NCBI RefSeq assembly: GCF_003173715.1
Contig: NZ_CP029550.1
Location: forward strand, 1,302,001 to 1,366,000
Direction: 5' to 3'
Source of the DNA: Methylobacterium durans
GTDB lineage: Bacteria; Pseudomonadota; Alphaproteobacteria; Rhizobiales; Beijerinckiaceae
Length of the DNA: 64,000 nucleotides
Made by a program: the position numbers and the translations under genes. Under the pieces are notes generated by a model. It saw only the letters and a list, made by a program, of their open reading frames with translations, was not told the DNA's origin and searched no databases. Positions 1-9,213 of this stretch are shown here, piece after piece; within the stretch, counting starts at the first letter, position 1, and each line of letters starts with the position of its first letter.

Positions 1-291
1 TGTAAAAAAGTCAAGAAGATCTGCACGATTGCGCGACAAAATGTCAAAGGTTAGATTATTTGAATTTTGAAATCTGATAATCCAACCATCATTGCTTGCA
101 ACATAATACAAAGATACGCGAGCCGTCTCTCCGACGGCGTACTCGGCCTTAACGGGAAAATTCAGAGTTCCGCAATTATTATCAGACCTCCACCAATCCG
201 GCCTCGGCACTTCCTGAAATCTCCCTTCACACCAGCACAGTACAGTACTATCCATCTTATCTTTCGCCACATCGACATCTTGTTGCCTCAT
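1..291 (-). CDS. unrecognised protein, N-terminal part, runs off the left edge
   Basis: Reading the minus strand from ATG at 291 gives 97 codons without a stop up to base 1, so the gene continues outside the window. An AAGGAG ribosome site lies about six bases before the ATG, which makes the start convincing. The product begins MRQQDVDVAKDKMDSTVL and has a CWCEG motif near residue 20, a PRPDWW stretch near residue 30, and a mix of aromatic and charged residues; there is no signal peptide or membrane segment. I do not recognise a family. Base composition is clearly A+T-richer than the rest of the window and codon choice is mixed, which suggests acquired DNA. Function unknown. Confidence 0.6.
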   Translation of the reverse strand, partial: MRQQDVDVAKDKMDSTVLCWCEGRFQEVPRPDWWRSDNNCGTLNFPVKAEYAVGETARVSLYYVASNDGWIIRFQNSNNLTFDILSRNRADLLDFFT

Positions 292-1032
292 GGCAAGCTC
301 CTTGAGAAGAATTTCGAGGGCAGCATAGCGTCGCAGGGGGCAAGCCGCACGTCTACAAGTGTTTCTTACTGCATAAATAACAGAAACACACAGCCAGCCT
401 TTGCAGTTAAAGCGCTCCTATGTATAGGCCAGGATTGATTTAATACTCGATACTCAATACGCCACCACATGCAGTATTTATACTCCGCGCGAGTCGCGAG
501 CGATTGCTCCTGACGACTCTGCAAGTGCAAACTGGCCGAGATTGCCCCTCGCACTGCCTGAGACGAAGAGTCTCGCTGCTCAGCTATTTACAAATAATAG
601 ATCTCTCTCCCGCGAAAATTTGCTTGAGAGTGCGAATTAACACTATACCGAGCATCACTCTTATTCACAACCCCGAATTGATGGTGTTTCTCAAAAATCG
701 ATAGATTTACACGACAAATCTAGTCTTCACAAAAAAGCGAAAAGACCTCAAATCCCGCGCGCTCAATGTCCCATCTTCAAGATGTCCACAGCATCAAAGC
801 GATCCAAACGGAAAAGCGAGCCTACTTGAATAAAGGTGTTAGACCGCTTAAACTCCGCCTAATACTTCTACTTGTACGCTCCATTCATCAAGTTCGGCCA
901 CGCCCTCCTCTACAGTATGAACGTTAAGGGATAAACTCGTCCTGCGAAGATCGTGTGGGCCTTGTTCAGATATGCGTATAAGGTGGAGAGGTTGACTTGG
1001 CGCTTGATCAGCTCGATGTGGTGGCTGAGTAC
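292..1032. other. A+T-richer gene-free stretch
   Basis: Between the left-edge gene and the glmS fragment there is no open frame with a credible ribosome site or recognisable protein. The DNA is A+T-richer than the window average up to about 960, then changes abruptly to high-GC glmS sequence near 1033. It must hold the promoter of the left-edge gene, but no clear -35/-10 pair stands out. Confidence 0.5.
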
Positions 1033-1553
1033 GCCACCGACCGCCTCGCCGTCGTCCACAACGGCATCATCGAGAACTTCCGCGAGCTGAAGCGCGAACT
1101 CCAGGCCCACGGCATCGCCTTCGAGACCGACACCGAGGTCGTCGCCCAGGCCGTCAGCCACGCCATGGCCCAGGGCCTCGGCCCCGTCGAGGCGGTCGCC
1201 GCCACCCTGCCGAAACTCCGCGGCGCCTTCGCCCTCGGCTTCCTGTTTGCCGGCCGCGACGACCTCCTGATCGGCGCCCGCCACGGCGCGCCGCTGGCCA
1301 TCGGCTACGGCGAGGGCGAGACCTATCTCGGCTCGGACGCGCTGGCGCTCGCCCCCTTCACCGACGAGATCACCTATCTCGAGGAGGGCGACTGGGCGAT
1401 CCTCACCCGCGAGGGCGCCGAGATCCGCGACGTCGCCGGCCGGCCGGTCGAGCGCCCGCGCCAGAAGATCGCCGCCCAGGCCTACCGCATCGACAAGGGC
1501 AACCATCGCCACTTCATGGCGAAAGAGATCCACGAGCAGCCCGAGGTGGTGGC
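1033..1553. repeat. inverted segment with GCCACC/GGTGGC ends
   Basis: The part of glmS that lies in the opposite orientation is bounded by GCCACC at 1033-1038 and GGTGGC at 1548-1553, a perfect six-base inverted pair. Just left of it GGTGGC also occurs, spaced seven bases from GCCACC. Inversion between such short repeats explains the arrangement; an assembly mistake is the alternative. Confidence 0.55.
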
Positions 1554-1808
1554 GTGGGGGTGAGCGTTGGTCTCGTTGGGCTTGCCGTGGGTGGCCCAGC
1601 GGGTGTGTCCGATGCCGATGGCGCCGGACAGCAGGGCCTGGATCAGCTTGAGCTGGAGGTTGGCGAGCTTGCCCTCGGCGCGGCGGCGCTCGAGGCGGCC
1701 GTGCTCGAGGGTTGCGATGCCGGCGGAATCGTAGCCGCGGTATTCGAGGCGGCGCAGCGCCTCGATCACCTGGCCTGCCACCGCGTCGCGCCCGACAATG
1801 CCGCACAT
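1033..1808 (-). pseudogene. glmS: glmS fragment (glutaminase domain) with an inverted middle
   Basis: This is the N-terminal glutamine amidotransferase part of glucosamine-6-phosphate synthase in two opposed pieces. On the minus strand from ATG 1808 the reading [34 protein letters not shown] ends at NAHPHA near 1554. The next residues of GlmS (ATDRLAVVHNGIIENF through [12 protein letters not shown]) are found on the plus strand at 1033-1553. Turning that segment round restores the frame exactly (His-Ala-Thr-Asp-Arg-Leu). The catalytic Cys2 is present, but both sugar isomerase domains (about 350 residues) are missing, and the flank beyond 1032 is not GlmS. The fragment therefore cannot make the amino sugar. 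A normal glmS is presumably elsewhere. Confidence 0.8.
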
Positions 1809-1887
1809 GTCGCTCTCTCAACGCGGACGACTGCATGCGTCACTAGCGTTCGGAAGCGGCGCCAGACATTCCTCTAGAATGCCGAGC

Positions 1888-2553
1888 TTACCTGTGAGGT
1901 GCACCGTTGATTTGCACTTGATGAGCATAGGAAGCGAGCGATGTCCGGTTTGATATCCCGAGTTTTTGGTAGATGTTGTAGAGGTGGATCTTCACTGTGC
2001 CTTCCGAGATCCGGGCTGTGCGGGCGATGTCCTTGTTCGACAATCCCTCCGCCACGAGAAGGGTAATCTCCTGCTCGCGCGGAGTCAGGATGGCCGCGCT
2101 CGTGCAGGGCCGCGGCCCGGGTTCGGCGCGGTTCGCGAGCGGGCAGTGGGGCTCGTGACGCGACGTCCAGCGCCGTCCGATCGCGACGGCGCCGATGCAA
2201 TCGATCAGGGCATCGGCCGCGCAATCCTTGTGGAGGACGGCCCAAGCCCCGGACGCGCTTGCCTCGGTTGATGTCGTCTCGTCCAGGGAGGCCGTCAGAA
2301 ACACGATCCTGGTCCGCAGGCCCCGTCCCCGCACCATCTTGAGCACGTCGAGCCCGCTGAGCCGCGGCATCTGGATGTCCAGGCACGCCACCATCGGCTC
2401 GAATTCCTCGATCTTCCGGAGCGCCGACGCGCCGTCCGCGCAGGACGCGACCACCTCGCAGCCGGGCGTCTGCTTCAGCAGCATGGTCAGGCCGGACAGG
2501 ACGATCGGGTGATCGTCGGCGACGAGGACCGTCGTCTTGCCGCCGCCGCTCAC
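1888..2553 (-). CDS. NarL/FixJ-type response regulator
   Basis: Product of 221 residues: an N-terminal receiver domain (VLVADDHPIVLSG at residues 8-20, phospho-acceptor Asp in ACLDIQMPRLSG near residue 56) and a C-terminal LuxR helix-turn-helix (LTPREQEITLLVAEGLSNKD near residues 155-175, then ISEGTVKIHLYNIYQKLG). I start it at GTG 2553, which overlaps the stop of the upstream kinase gene as GTGA and gives a receiver domain of normal length. The overlap implies translational coupling with the kinase, so the two form a two-component pair. Targets are not shown by the sequence. It is a DNA-binding transcription factor acting in the cytoplasm. Confidence 0.9.
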   Translation of the reverse strand: MSGGGKTTVLVADDHPIVLSGLTMLLKQTPGCEVVASCADGASALRKIEEFEPMVACLDIQMPRLSGLDVLKMVRGRGLRTRIVFLTASLDETTSTEASASGAWAVLHKDCAADALIDCIGAVAIGRRWTSRHEPHCPLANRAEPGPRPCTSAAILTPREQEITLLVAEGLSNKDIARTARISEGTVKIHLYNIYQKLGISNRTSLASYAHQVQINGAPHR

Positions 2554-4244
2554 GTGGCGAACTCGATGTGCAGGGCGGTACCGTGCCGGCTGCTCACGAG
2601 GCTGATCGAGCCGCCGAGCGCCTCGGCGCGCGAGCGCAGCGTCTGGGGCCCGAGATTCTCGGCGGCGAGCGCGCTGTGTGGATAGGTGCCCTCGGTCGCG
2701 AGACATCCGGTGCCGTTGTCACGGATGCTCAGGATCAGGCGATCGTCGGTCTGGCGGACGGAGATCTCCACTTTGGTCGCCCGCCCATGCCTCACCGCGT
2801 TCGACACGGCTTCCGAGACCATGTTCGCGAGGTGCGCGACGTCGCTGCGCGAGGCTCTGAGATGCATCGGCGCTATGTCGAGCCGGATCGTGCAGGCCCA
2901 AAGGCGCCGGAGCTGATCGACGTGCTCGTCGAGCAGGCGCACGAGCCGCACGAGCTTCCGGATCGGCTCGGGAGATGCGGGCGCGCTGCGGATCGCGGAG
3001 CGGATGCGGTCGGCCTCGCCGCAGAGGAGGTCGCGCGTGTCGCGGAGCTGCACCTGGACGTGCTCCGGCACCTGCTGCGACATGATCCCCAGTTGCAGGT
3101 TCGCGGCGGCGATTCCCTGGAGGGGGCCGTCGTGCAGATCGCGCGCGAGCCGCTCCCGCTCCTGCCGCGCGGACGTCGCCTGGAGCGCGGCGCAGCGTTC
3201 GCGATCCTGGACCTCGGCGCCGATCCGGTCTGCGAGGATCCTGAGGACCGTCCGATCCTCCGGCGACCAAGCCCGATGCCTGCGCGCGACGATCCATCCC
3301 CAGCAGTTCGCGGAATCGAACGCCGCCTCGATGACAGGATCGGCCGGGCCGTGCGCGCGGCGCTCGCCGGCGGTGCGCGGCGCGCGATCGAGCGGCTCCA
3401 TCGGATCGCCTCCGGCAACCGGCCAGGCGCTGCAGCGGACCGCGCCATGGCAGCACTCGATGACGGTCCCCTGCAGGGTCGGCTTCAGGATGAAGCTGAC
3501 GGAGACATGGTCGGCCGCGAGGAGATCGGCCGCGCGGCGCATCACTTCCTTCAGACAATCCGTCCGGGGGTCGGGCGCGGGACCAGCGCAAATCTCCGCG
3601 AGACGCTGGAAGCGGGCCCGGCTCTGCTCGCGCAGGCCCGCGAAGCACGCGACGACCGAGCCGCAGGCGAGCAGAAGCCCGCCCTGCAGACCCGCCTGCA
3701 CCAGATCCTCGAACAGGCCCCGCACGGGCGCTCCCCTCATGGCGTGCGCGAGCAGGATGACGCTGGCCTGCGCGAGGAGCAGACTGATCGCGGTGGCGAG
3801 CGTGCTCCTCCATTCCCACTGGGCGGCGGAGGACAGCAGCGTGAAGACGAGCAGCACGACGAACGGGCTGCCCGCACCGTCGCAGCCATACATCAGCACG
3901 GCGCTGACGATCACGTCGAGGACGTGGCCGAGATACGCCAGGCACACCGGCGGCGCCGTGACGACACAGACGCCCGCCGCCGCCGCCGCACAGGCGGCAT
4001 AGGCGAGCATCAGATTCTGAATGAACGGAGCCTGGAGCTGCGGCGGAGCCGCGTGGACCGCCGTGAGGGCGATCATCGAGACCGCGAGGCGGGCGAGTGC
4101 TACGACCTGAGGGACGGGCCGGCCGAACAGGAGTGTGTCGAGCCGGAGCCAGTGCGCCCGGGACAGCGCGCCGCGCTCACCCTTGAAACGCCACGCCCGT
4201 GGATCAGATGCCGCGAAGTCACCGATGACAAAGTTATCTGTCAT
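2550..4244 (-). CDS. NarL-family sensor histidine kinase
   Basis: About 564 residues. The N-terminal 210 residues carry about six hydrophobic segments (an integral membrane sensor), followed by a GAF-like region and a HisKA_3 dimerisation/phosphoacceptor box (ERERLARDLHDGPLQG, near residue 360) in which the His of DLHDG is phosphorylated. The C-terminal ATPase shows the N box (SEAVSNAVRHGRA) and the DNGTG G box. This is the kinase class that pairs with NarL-type regulators, and the overlapping downstream gene is one. ATG 4244 is chosen; GTG at 4259 would add five residues, and neither start has a strong ribosome site. The signal sensed is unknown. Confidence 0.88.
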   Translation of the reverse strand: MTDNFVIGDFAASDPRAWRFKGERGALSRAHWLRLDTLLFGRPVPQVVALARLAVSMIALTAVHAAPPQLQAPFIQNLMLAYAACAAAAAGVCVVTAPPVCLAYLGHVLDVIVSAVLMYGCDGAGSPFVVLLVFTLLSSAAQWEWRSTLATAISLLLAQASVILLAHAMRGAPVRGLFEDLVQAGLQGGLLLACGSVVACFAGLREQSRARFQRLAEICAGPAPDPRTDCLKEVMRRAADLLAADHVSVSFILKPTLQGTVIECCHGAVRCSAWPVAGGDPMEPLDRAPRTAGERRAHGPADPVIEAAFDSANCWGWIVARRHRAWSPEDRTVLRILADRIGAEVQDRERCAALQATSARQERERLARDLHDGPLQGIAAANLQLGIMSQQVPEHVQVQLRDTRDLLCGEADRIRSAIRSAPASPEPIRKLVRLVRLLDEHVDQLRRLWACTIRLDIAPMHLRASRSDVAHLANMVSEAVSNAVRHGRATKVEISVRQTDDRLILSIRDNGTGCLATEGTYPHSALAAENLGPQTLRSRAEALGGSISLVSSRHGTALHIEFAT

Positions 4245-4259
4245 AGCATGACGGTCCAC

Positions 4260-4963
4260 TAGACGGGTGCAGGAGTGGGTGAGATTTCCATCCGGGCGGG
4301 ATCACAGGGGCGTGTCTGCTGCACCACGCGGACATCTTTGACGCGGACCTCAGGGATTGAGCGGTGTGATGAACGCAGGATCTGCGCATCGCGTGATCGT
4401 CCCGCGGTAGGACGACCGGAAGGAAGCGGCGCACGGATCGGAGTCGGTATCCGTCGCGCGAGTCGCCATTTGAGAATTTACGTCAGCCCGTGAGCTTTAT
4501 TGGAACAAGTCCACGCCAATCGTCGACACGCGACCTGCCCTGCTGCGCTGACGCGCACCGATGAAGGTTGCACATATTTCCTCCCCAACCGCCCCGTCTT
4601 GTTTGCTCATTAGAGCTCCGAGCAGGTTGCCCTCTTCAAAAGATCTCGCTCGCAACTGCGAACTCGACCTTTATCGGTATGGAATACGCGAAACAGGGAC
4701 TTTGTGCACTATCCTACACGTTTGTGAAACACCAATTTCAGAATCGGTGCGAACCGGTACAGAAAGGCCGTCAGGTCGCAGTACAGAGGGCGCAATACTT
4801 GCCTAAAAGTGGAAGAATAGTTTCCGCTGGACGGTCAGTGAACCTAATCCGATGCGGCCCATGGCCGGCGAGACGGGCCGCGCACCGCGCGAGGCCGCCC
4901 GGTAGAGGCGCATCGCCCGGGGCGCGCCGACCATGCGGCGGCGTTGCCCGCCGCGGCCCTCGC
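4260..4963. other. gene-free stretch
   Basis: About 700 bases between the kinase start and the end of the next minus-strand gene. Short open frames exist (for example plus strand 4561-4806) but have no ribosome site, no coding-like composition and no recognisable product. I see no clear terminator or repeat. Confidence 0.4.
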
Positions 4964-5944
4964 TCACGGTCCCGTCAGGCAGGTCGTCTGGTGGAGGCTC
5001 GCGGGGACGATCGGCCCGTAGCCGTAGGTGCAGAGCGCGTCGTGGCGGCGGACCGGGCGCGGCAACGAGGAGTTGCGGCTGCGGTTGGCGATCGCAGCGC
5101 CGTCGAGATAGGCGACGAGCCGCGTGCGCAGCGCCGCGCGGCGGTTGCGCGCCTCATGGCGCCGCGCGAGGAGCATCCTCTCGCGCGCGGAGCGGGTGCG
5201 GGCAAGGCTGCCCGGGCGCAGCCACGCGGCGCGCACGCGCCGGCGGATCCCCGCGACCGCGCGGGGCTGCCCGAGGATCCGCCGCCGGTAGGCGGCGTAA
5301 CGCAGCCGCTTGCGCGCGGCCGAGGCCACCGGCCGGCGCGGCGCGCCGGCCGAGCGGGCCGCCACGGCGGCCTCCGTCCCGACGCCGGTGCCGGCTTCCG
5401 CGAGCCGGGGCTGACCGAGAAGCTGACGCCGCAGGCGGGCGTAGCGCAGGCGCGGGCGTACCGCCTCGGCGAGGCGCGTGCCGGTGGCTTCCGAAGCGCT
5501 CGCCCGCGCGAGCGCCCCGGCGGCCGGCGCTTGGCGCGCGAGCACGTCGCCGGGCGTGACGGAGGCGGCCCGGGAGCCGCGCCCAGGGACCCCGCAGGCG
5601 GAGCAGATCGAGGTGGTGATCCGGTTCCAGGTGCGCTCGTCGTCGTCGAGCTTCTTCTGGACGCGGCGCTGGTGGGCCGAGAGCGCCTCGTCGGTGGAGG
5701 GCGTCTCCGCGATCGTCCGGGTGGGCTCGGCCTGCAGGCCGGTCTCGCGCCGCAGCCGCCGGAGGATCTCGGCGACCGTCTCGTCGCGCGCCCCTTCGCG
5801 TATTCCTTCGCGCGCCTCCGCGCGGGGCTCGGCGGTCGCCTCTGCGAGCGCCGGTCCGGCGCTCTCCGCCCCGATCGCCGCCGTGGGCACGGCACCAGCC
5901 GCGAGGACACTCGCGGACAGGAGGGTCCTGACTAGCGCACGCAT
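4964..5944 (-). CDS. secreted Arg/Ala-rich protein with conserved Cys pairs (paralogue of 24504-25430)
   Basis: Start ATG 5944 is preceded by GGAGGG at good spacing. The 326-residue product has a signal peptide (MRALVRTLLSASVLAAGAV, cleavage near IGA-ES) and a motif at about residues 90-120: SAHQRRVQKKLDDDERTWNR followed by ITTSICSACG. A strongly basic Arg/Ala region contains a repeated unit (LRYARLRRQLLGQPR and LRYAAYRRRILGQPR), and the C-terminus has two Cys (ALCTYGYGP and TTCLTGP). The gene at 24504-25430 shares the order, the motif and the Cys pattern, so they are paralogues. I recognise no characterised family. The periplasm or outside of the cell is likely; role unknown. Confidence 0.75.
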   Translation of the reverse strand: MRALVRTLLSASVLAAGAVPTAAIGAESAGPALAEATAEPRAEAREGIREGARDETVAEILRRLRRETGLQAEPTRTIAETPSTDEALSAHQRRVQKKLDDDERTWNRITTSICSACGVPGRGSRAASVTPGDVLARQAPAAGALARASASEATGTRLAEAVRPRLRYARLRRQLLGQPRLAEAGTGVGTEAAVAARSAGAPRRPVASAARKRLRYAAYRRRILGQPRAVAGIRRRVRAAWLRPGSLARTRSARERMLLARRHEARNRRAALRTRLVAYLDGAAIANRSRNSSLPRPVRRHDALCTYGYGPIVPASLHQTTCLTGP

Positions 5945-6089
5945 GAGCCCTCCTGACGCGTTTCGCAGTTGCCGATCGCCGAGGCCCACAATCCCGAACA
6001 AGGATGGGTACAGCAAAGTTTTCGGAACTACGACTTAGCCAGGGTGGGTACACCTTTCGGATGAGTGTCCCGGCCGGGCGCCGCCGGGA

Positions 6090-7165
6090 TCAGGAATCGT
6101 CGCCGACGCGCGCAAGCCGCTGGGGCCGTGCGCGGCCGGCGAGGCTCGGCAGCCGGTCCTGGCCGCTGCCCGCCACCACGACGAGGCGCTGGATCTCGCC
6201 CCGCAGGTAGGATTGCAGGAACCGGTTGTAGTCCTTGAACGAGACGCAGCCGTTCGAGGCTCCGCTCGGGCCGAGCATGTAGGTGTGGGCGAGGAGGCCT
6301 GCCCGCCCGTACACCGCCGCGCTGCCGCCGACCGGGTTGAGGCGGATCGCCCGCACGCCGTGGAAGAGTTGCTCGCGCTCGGTTAGGTCGTAGGTGCCGG
6401 GGGGCGTGGCGCCGCGCATCTTGATATGCACGTGCGCGGGATCGTCCATGCTCGGTCCGAGGCCGGAATGCGCCTCCAGCTTCTCGCCGTTCGGCAATGT
6501 CACGAGGCGCGCGCTGATGTCGTAGACGGCGACGCCCGATCCGCCGGAGGGGGTCGGCCTCGGCGGCGCGGGCGGGCGCGCCAGCGACTCGGCTGGGTTG
6601 GGCGAGAGCGAGGCGTAGGCCGTCGCCGAGGCGGGCGGCCGCTCGATCCCGAACAGCTTCTCGATGAAGTTGCGGTCGTCCTCCGTCGGTGCGGCCGGAG
6701 CGGCACTCGCCGCGCGGCGGGCGCCGCGCTCGGCTCGGCGCACCGTCTCCGCCCCAGTCGGGCGCCGCAGTTCCGGGGACGCGGCATGGGCAGCGGCACG
6801 GTCAGCGCGAGCTTGGCCTCGTCCTGACCGGTCACGGCGTCCGCCGGCGGCGGATCGCCGGCGGCGAATGGCCGAAGCGCATCGTAATCGGGCGCGAAGG
6901 CTTCGAGACCCGGGGCAGCGAGCGCGCCGAGCAGCGCCTCGCGCCACAGGGCCAGAGCCTGCCCGTTCAGGGGCTCAAACGGTTGCGCCTCGTCCGATGC
7001 CGAGACCGAAGCATCGACGGCGACCGGCAGGGGCTCGACGGCCTGCTCCTCCACGGGCTCCGCCGGGGCGGCGGCGAGCAGCAAGGGCGCGCGTTGCGCC
7101 TCGGGCGGCTGGCTCTGCTGCCACGCGCTTCCGGCCATCGCGAGACCGAACGCGGCCGCCAACAT
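6090..7165 (-). CDS. DUF2778 (Tlde1-like/L,D-transpeptidase-related) protein, frame broken
   Basis: The C-terminal 120 residues carry the DUF2778 hallmark: HSGLGPSMDDPAHVH, then GASNGCVSFKDYNRFLQSYL with the catalytic-type Cys and Ser-Asn-Gly-Cys-Val context, and GEIQRLVVV. DUF2778 is related to L,D-transpeptidases and to the Tlde1 peptidoglycan-acting effectors. The N-terminus has one hydrophobic segment (MLAAAFGLAMAGSAW) and a Pro/Ala-rich linker. The N- and C-terminal parts lie in different frames and meet near 6765, where one base seems missing in CGGCGCCCGAC. A six-C run at 7171-7176 may hide another error and a longer N-terminus. Likely a periplasmic cell-wall enzyme; the substrate is not shown. 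Confidence 0.7.
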
Positions 7166-7572
7166 CGTGAGGGGGGAAGCGGGCTCCGGCCGCCGAGGCG
7201 ACCGACGCCGTGCAGAGGCTCCCGTGATGACGAAGAAGCATGTTCCATGTTCGCGCTGCCGGCCCTCGCTCGTCAGGAACCGTCCGCGCCGTCACACGCC
7301 TGCACATCAGGGTGCAAGCACATCACGATCGGCAGTCAGTCCGCGCCGCATCATCCGGGGCCAGACATCCACCCGGGCTCGGCCATTCTTGGGCGAACAT
7401 GTGGCCGATCTGCGATCGCACGAAACGCTACATTGGCGGATGCTCGCCGAAATCTACGACGCTCGAGAACCTCTCGGCGGAGTTCACTCGGCGTGCGTCT
7501 CAACCTGTTCCCGGCTGACGGAGCCGCCCTGGATGGACGCCCGCAAGGGGCGCCTGCAGGGGTGGTGGCCGA
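7166..7572. other. gene-free stretch
   Basis: About 400 bases between the DUF2778 gene and the deacetylase gene, both on the minus strand. An open minus frame from about 7245 could be the true N-terminus of the DUF2778 protein if the C run at 7171-7176 has one base too many. Nothing else is recognised. Confidence 0.35.
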
Positions 7573-8652
7573 TCAGCCGGCCTCCAGCAGGGCGCGGACA
7601 TGGGCTGCGCCCGACGCCGCCAGAGCGTCGAGCCGGTAGCCGCCCTCGAGCAGCGAGACGATCCGGCCGCCGCAGCACCGTTCGGCGACCTCGGCGATCG
7701 CGGCCGTGATCCAGCCGAAATCCGCCGCCTGCAGCCGCAGACCTCCGAGGGGGTCGCCCTCGTGCGCGTCGAAGCCGGCCGAGACCACGATCAGGTCGGG
7801 CCGGAAGGCGTCGAGCGCCGGCAGGAGGTGCTGCGCCCACGCCGCCCGGAACGGCGCGGCGCCGTCGCCCTCCTTGAGCGGCGCGTTCCAGATGTTGCCG
7901 ACCCCGCGCTCGGAGGCGGCGCCCGTGCCCGGAAACCAGGGCATCCGATGCGTCGAGGCGTAGAACAGATCCGGGTCGGACCAGAAGATGTCCTGCGTGC
8001 CGTTGCCGTGGTGCACGTCGAAATCGACCACCGCGACCCGCCGGGCCCCGTGCCGGGCGCGGGCGTGGAGCGCTGCGACGGCGGCCGTGTCGAACAGGCA
8101 GAAGCCCATCGCCCGCGCCCGCTCGGCGTGGTGGCCAGGCGGCCGCACTTGGCAGAACGCATTGCGGACGCTGCCCCCCTCGCACACGGCATCGACGGCC
8201 CGCAGCCCGGCGCCGACGGCGCGGAGAGCCGCCTCCCAGGTGCCCGCCGAGACCACGGTGTCGGGCCCGATCCGCGCCGGCAGCCCACCCGGATCCGCCG
8301 CCAGCGCGCGGATCGCCGCGAGATGGGCAGGCGCGTGAGCGCGCAGGATCGCCGCCTCCGCGTCCTCCCGCAGGGGCGCCGCCTCGCGCCGCAGGCCCGC
8401 GAAGGAGGGCCCCGCCAGCACCTCGTCGAGCGCGCGCATCCGGGCCGGGCGCTCGGGATGGCTCGGCCCGGTCTCGTGCGCCGCGAAAGCGGCGTGGGTG
8501 ACGAGCATGGTGCGGCCCGGCTCCGCCGGCGCGGCGAGCCCCGTCCCCGAGGCGAGGCTCGCCGCGCCGGCCAGCAGGACGCGGCGGGTGAGGTCGGACC
8601 CGGCCGGCCGCCCCGCCGCGCCGCCCTTCGCCCCATCCCGCCTCCCGCCCAT
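7573..8652 (-). CDS. histone deacetylase-like amidohydrolase with Tat-like signal
   Basis: 359 residues. Zinc-hydrolase motifs of the HDAC/acetylpolyamine amidohydrolase family are all visible: HPERPARM near residue 60, RPPGHHAERARAMGFC, DFDVHHGNGTQDIFW, SAGFDAHEGDPLGG and SLLEGGYRL. The N-terminus reads DLTRRVLLAGAASLASGTGL, a twin-arginine-type signal, which would place the enzyme in the periplasm; most bacterial homologues are cytoplasmic. ATG 8652 overlaps the stop of the upstream DUF3617 gene by one base (TGATG), so the two genes are probably co-translated. Probable reaction: deacetylation of an N-acetylated amine; the substrate is unknown. Confidence 0.85.
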   Translation of the reverse strand: MGGRRDGAKGGAAGRPAGSDLTRRVLLAGAASLASGTGLAAPAEPGRTMLVTHAAFAAHETGPSHPERPARMRALDEVLAGPSFAGLRREAAPLREDAEAAILRAHAPAHLAAIRALAADPGGLPARIGPDTVVSAGTWEAALRAVGAGLRAVDAVCEGGSVRNAFCQVRPPGHHAERARAMGFCLFDTAAVAALHARARHGARRVAVVDFDVHHGNGTQDIFWSDPDLFYASTHRMPWFPGTGAASERGVGNIWNAPLKEGDGAAPFRAAWAQHLLPALDAFRPDLIVVSAGFDAHEGDPLGGLRLQAADFGWITAAIAEVAERCCGGRIVSLLEGGYRLDALAASGAAHVRALLEAG

Positions 8653-9134
8653 CACCGCGCCCCCGGCGCCGGGCCGGCGCAGGGGCCGGTGCGGCGCCCG
8701 GCCTGGACCTCGGTCATGGTCATGTTCTTGCCGCCCATCCGCATGGCAATGCGGCCGCGGAAGGCTCCGGGCGACAGCACGTAGCGGGCGCTGGCGCTCG
8801 CAGCGTTGCGCCCCTCGCAGGCGATGTCGAAGGTCAGCTCGGCGCCGTCCCGGCGGAGGTTGCTGATCGGGCAGTGCGCGAGCGGGTTGTTGTCGCTGAG
8901 GACCGCGAAGCCGGGATTGGGCGCGCCTGCCTCTCCCGCGAGGCAGAGATCGGCGACCTTCCGGGCGGTCATGTCGTCGAGATGGGGCAGTTCGAGCCGC
9001 ACCTCGACCGCGTAGCGGCCGGGCTCGAGCGCCTCGTCGGCGCGCGCGGGCTGGCCGATGACCAGCAGCGCGAGGAGCGCGAGGCGACGCCGCGCGTTCC
9101 AAATGGCGTCTGGCCGGCTGGTATCCTGCGGCAC
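8652..9134 (-). CDS. DUF3617-type exported protein
   Basis: About 160 residues. I start it at GTG 9134 because GGGAGA lies six bases upstream and the resulting N-terminus is a normal signal peptide (ARRRLALLALLVIGQPARA, cleaved before DEA). ATG 9236 would put about 34 polar residues before it. The mature protein has the DUF3617 layout: LEPGRYAVEVRLELP at the start, paired Cys (DLCLAGEA, AHCPISNL, DIACEG, TGPCAG) and a MRMGGKNMTM strand near the end. The family is periplasmic with no assigned reaction. Coupled to the deacetylase gene downstream. Confidence 0.7.
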   Translation of the reverse strand: MPQDTSRPDAIWNARRRLALLALLVIGQPARADEALEPGRYAVEVRLELPHLDDMTARKVADLCLAGEAGAPNPGFAVLSDNNPLAHCPISNLRRDGAELTFDIACEGRNAASASARYVLSPGAFRGRIAMRMGGKNMTMTEVQAGRRTGPCAGPAPGAR

Positions 9135-9167
9135 CGGGCATCTCCCTGTCCGCCGCAGGAGAGCATG

Positions 9168-9190
9168 GCGGGCCGCGCTGCGCGACCCGC
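9168..9190 (-). terminator. hairpin after gmaS
   Basis: GCGGGCCGCG (9168-9177) and CGCGACCCGC (9181-9190) pair over ten positions with one wobble and a three-base loop, just past the gmaS stop. There is no T run on the minus strand, so it may only stabilise the mRNA end. Confidence 0.4.
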
Positions 9191-9213
9191 TTCTTGCCCC
9201 GGTATCCGGCTCC

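Noticed and set aside
1033..1808. Tn7-type insertion at glmS
   Set aside because: Tn7 uses the 3' end of glmS; here only the 5' part is present and there are no tns genes or Tn7 ends.
910..1836. Long open minus-strand frame of 308 codons across the glmS region
   Set aside because: It is the antisense shadow of the inverted plus-strand glmS segment joined to the N-terminal part out of frame; its Arg/Pro-rich product has no domain.
4561..4806. 81-codon plus-strand frame as a gene
   Set aside because: No ribosome site, mixed composition and no recognisable product.
4568..5935. 455-codon plus-strand frame
   Set aside because: Antisense shadow of the Arg-rich secreted protein gene; GC-rich DNA leaves long open frames on the other strand.
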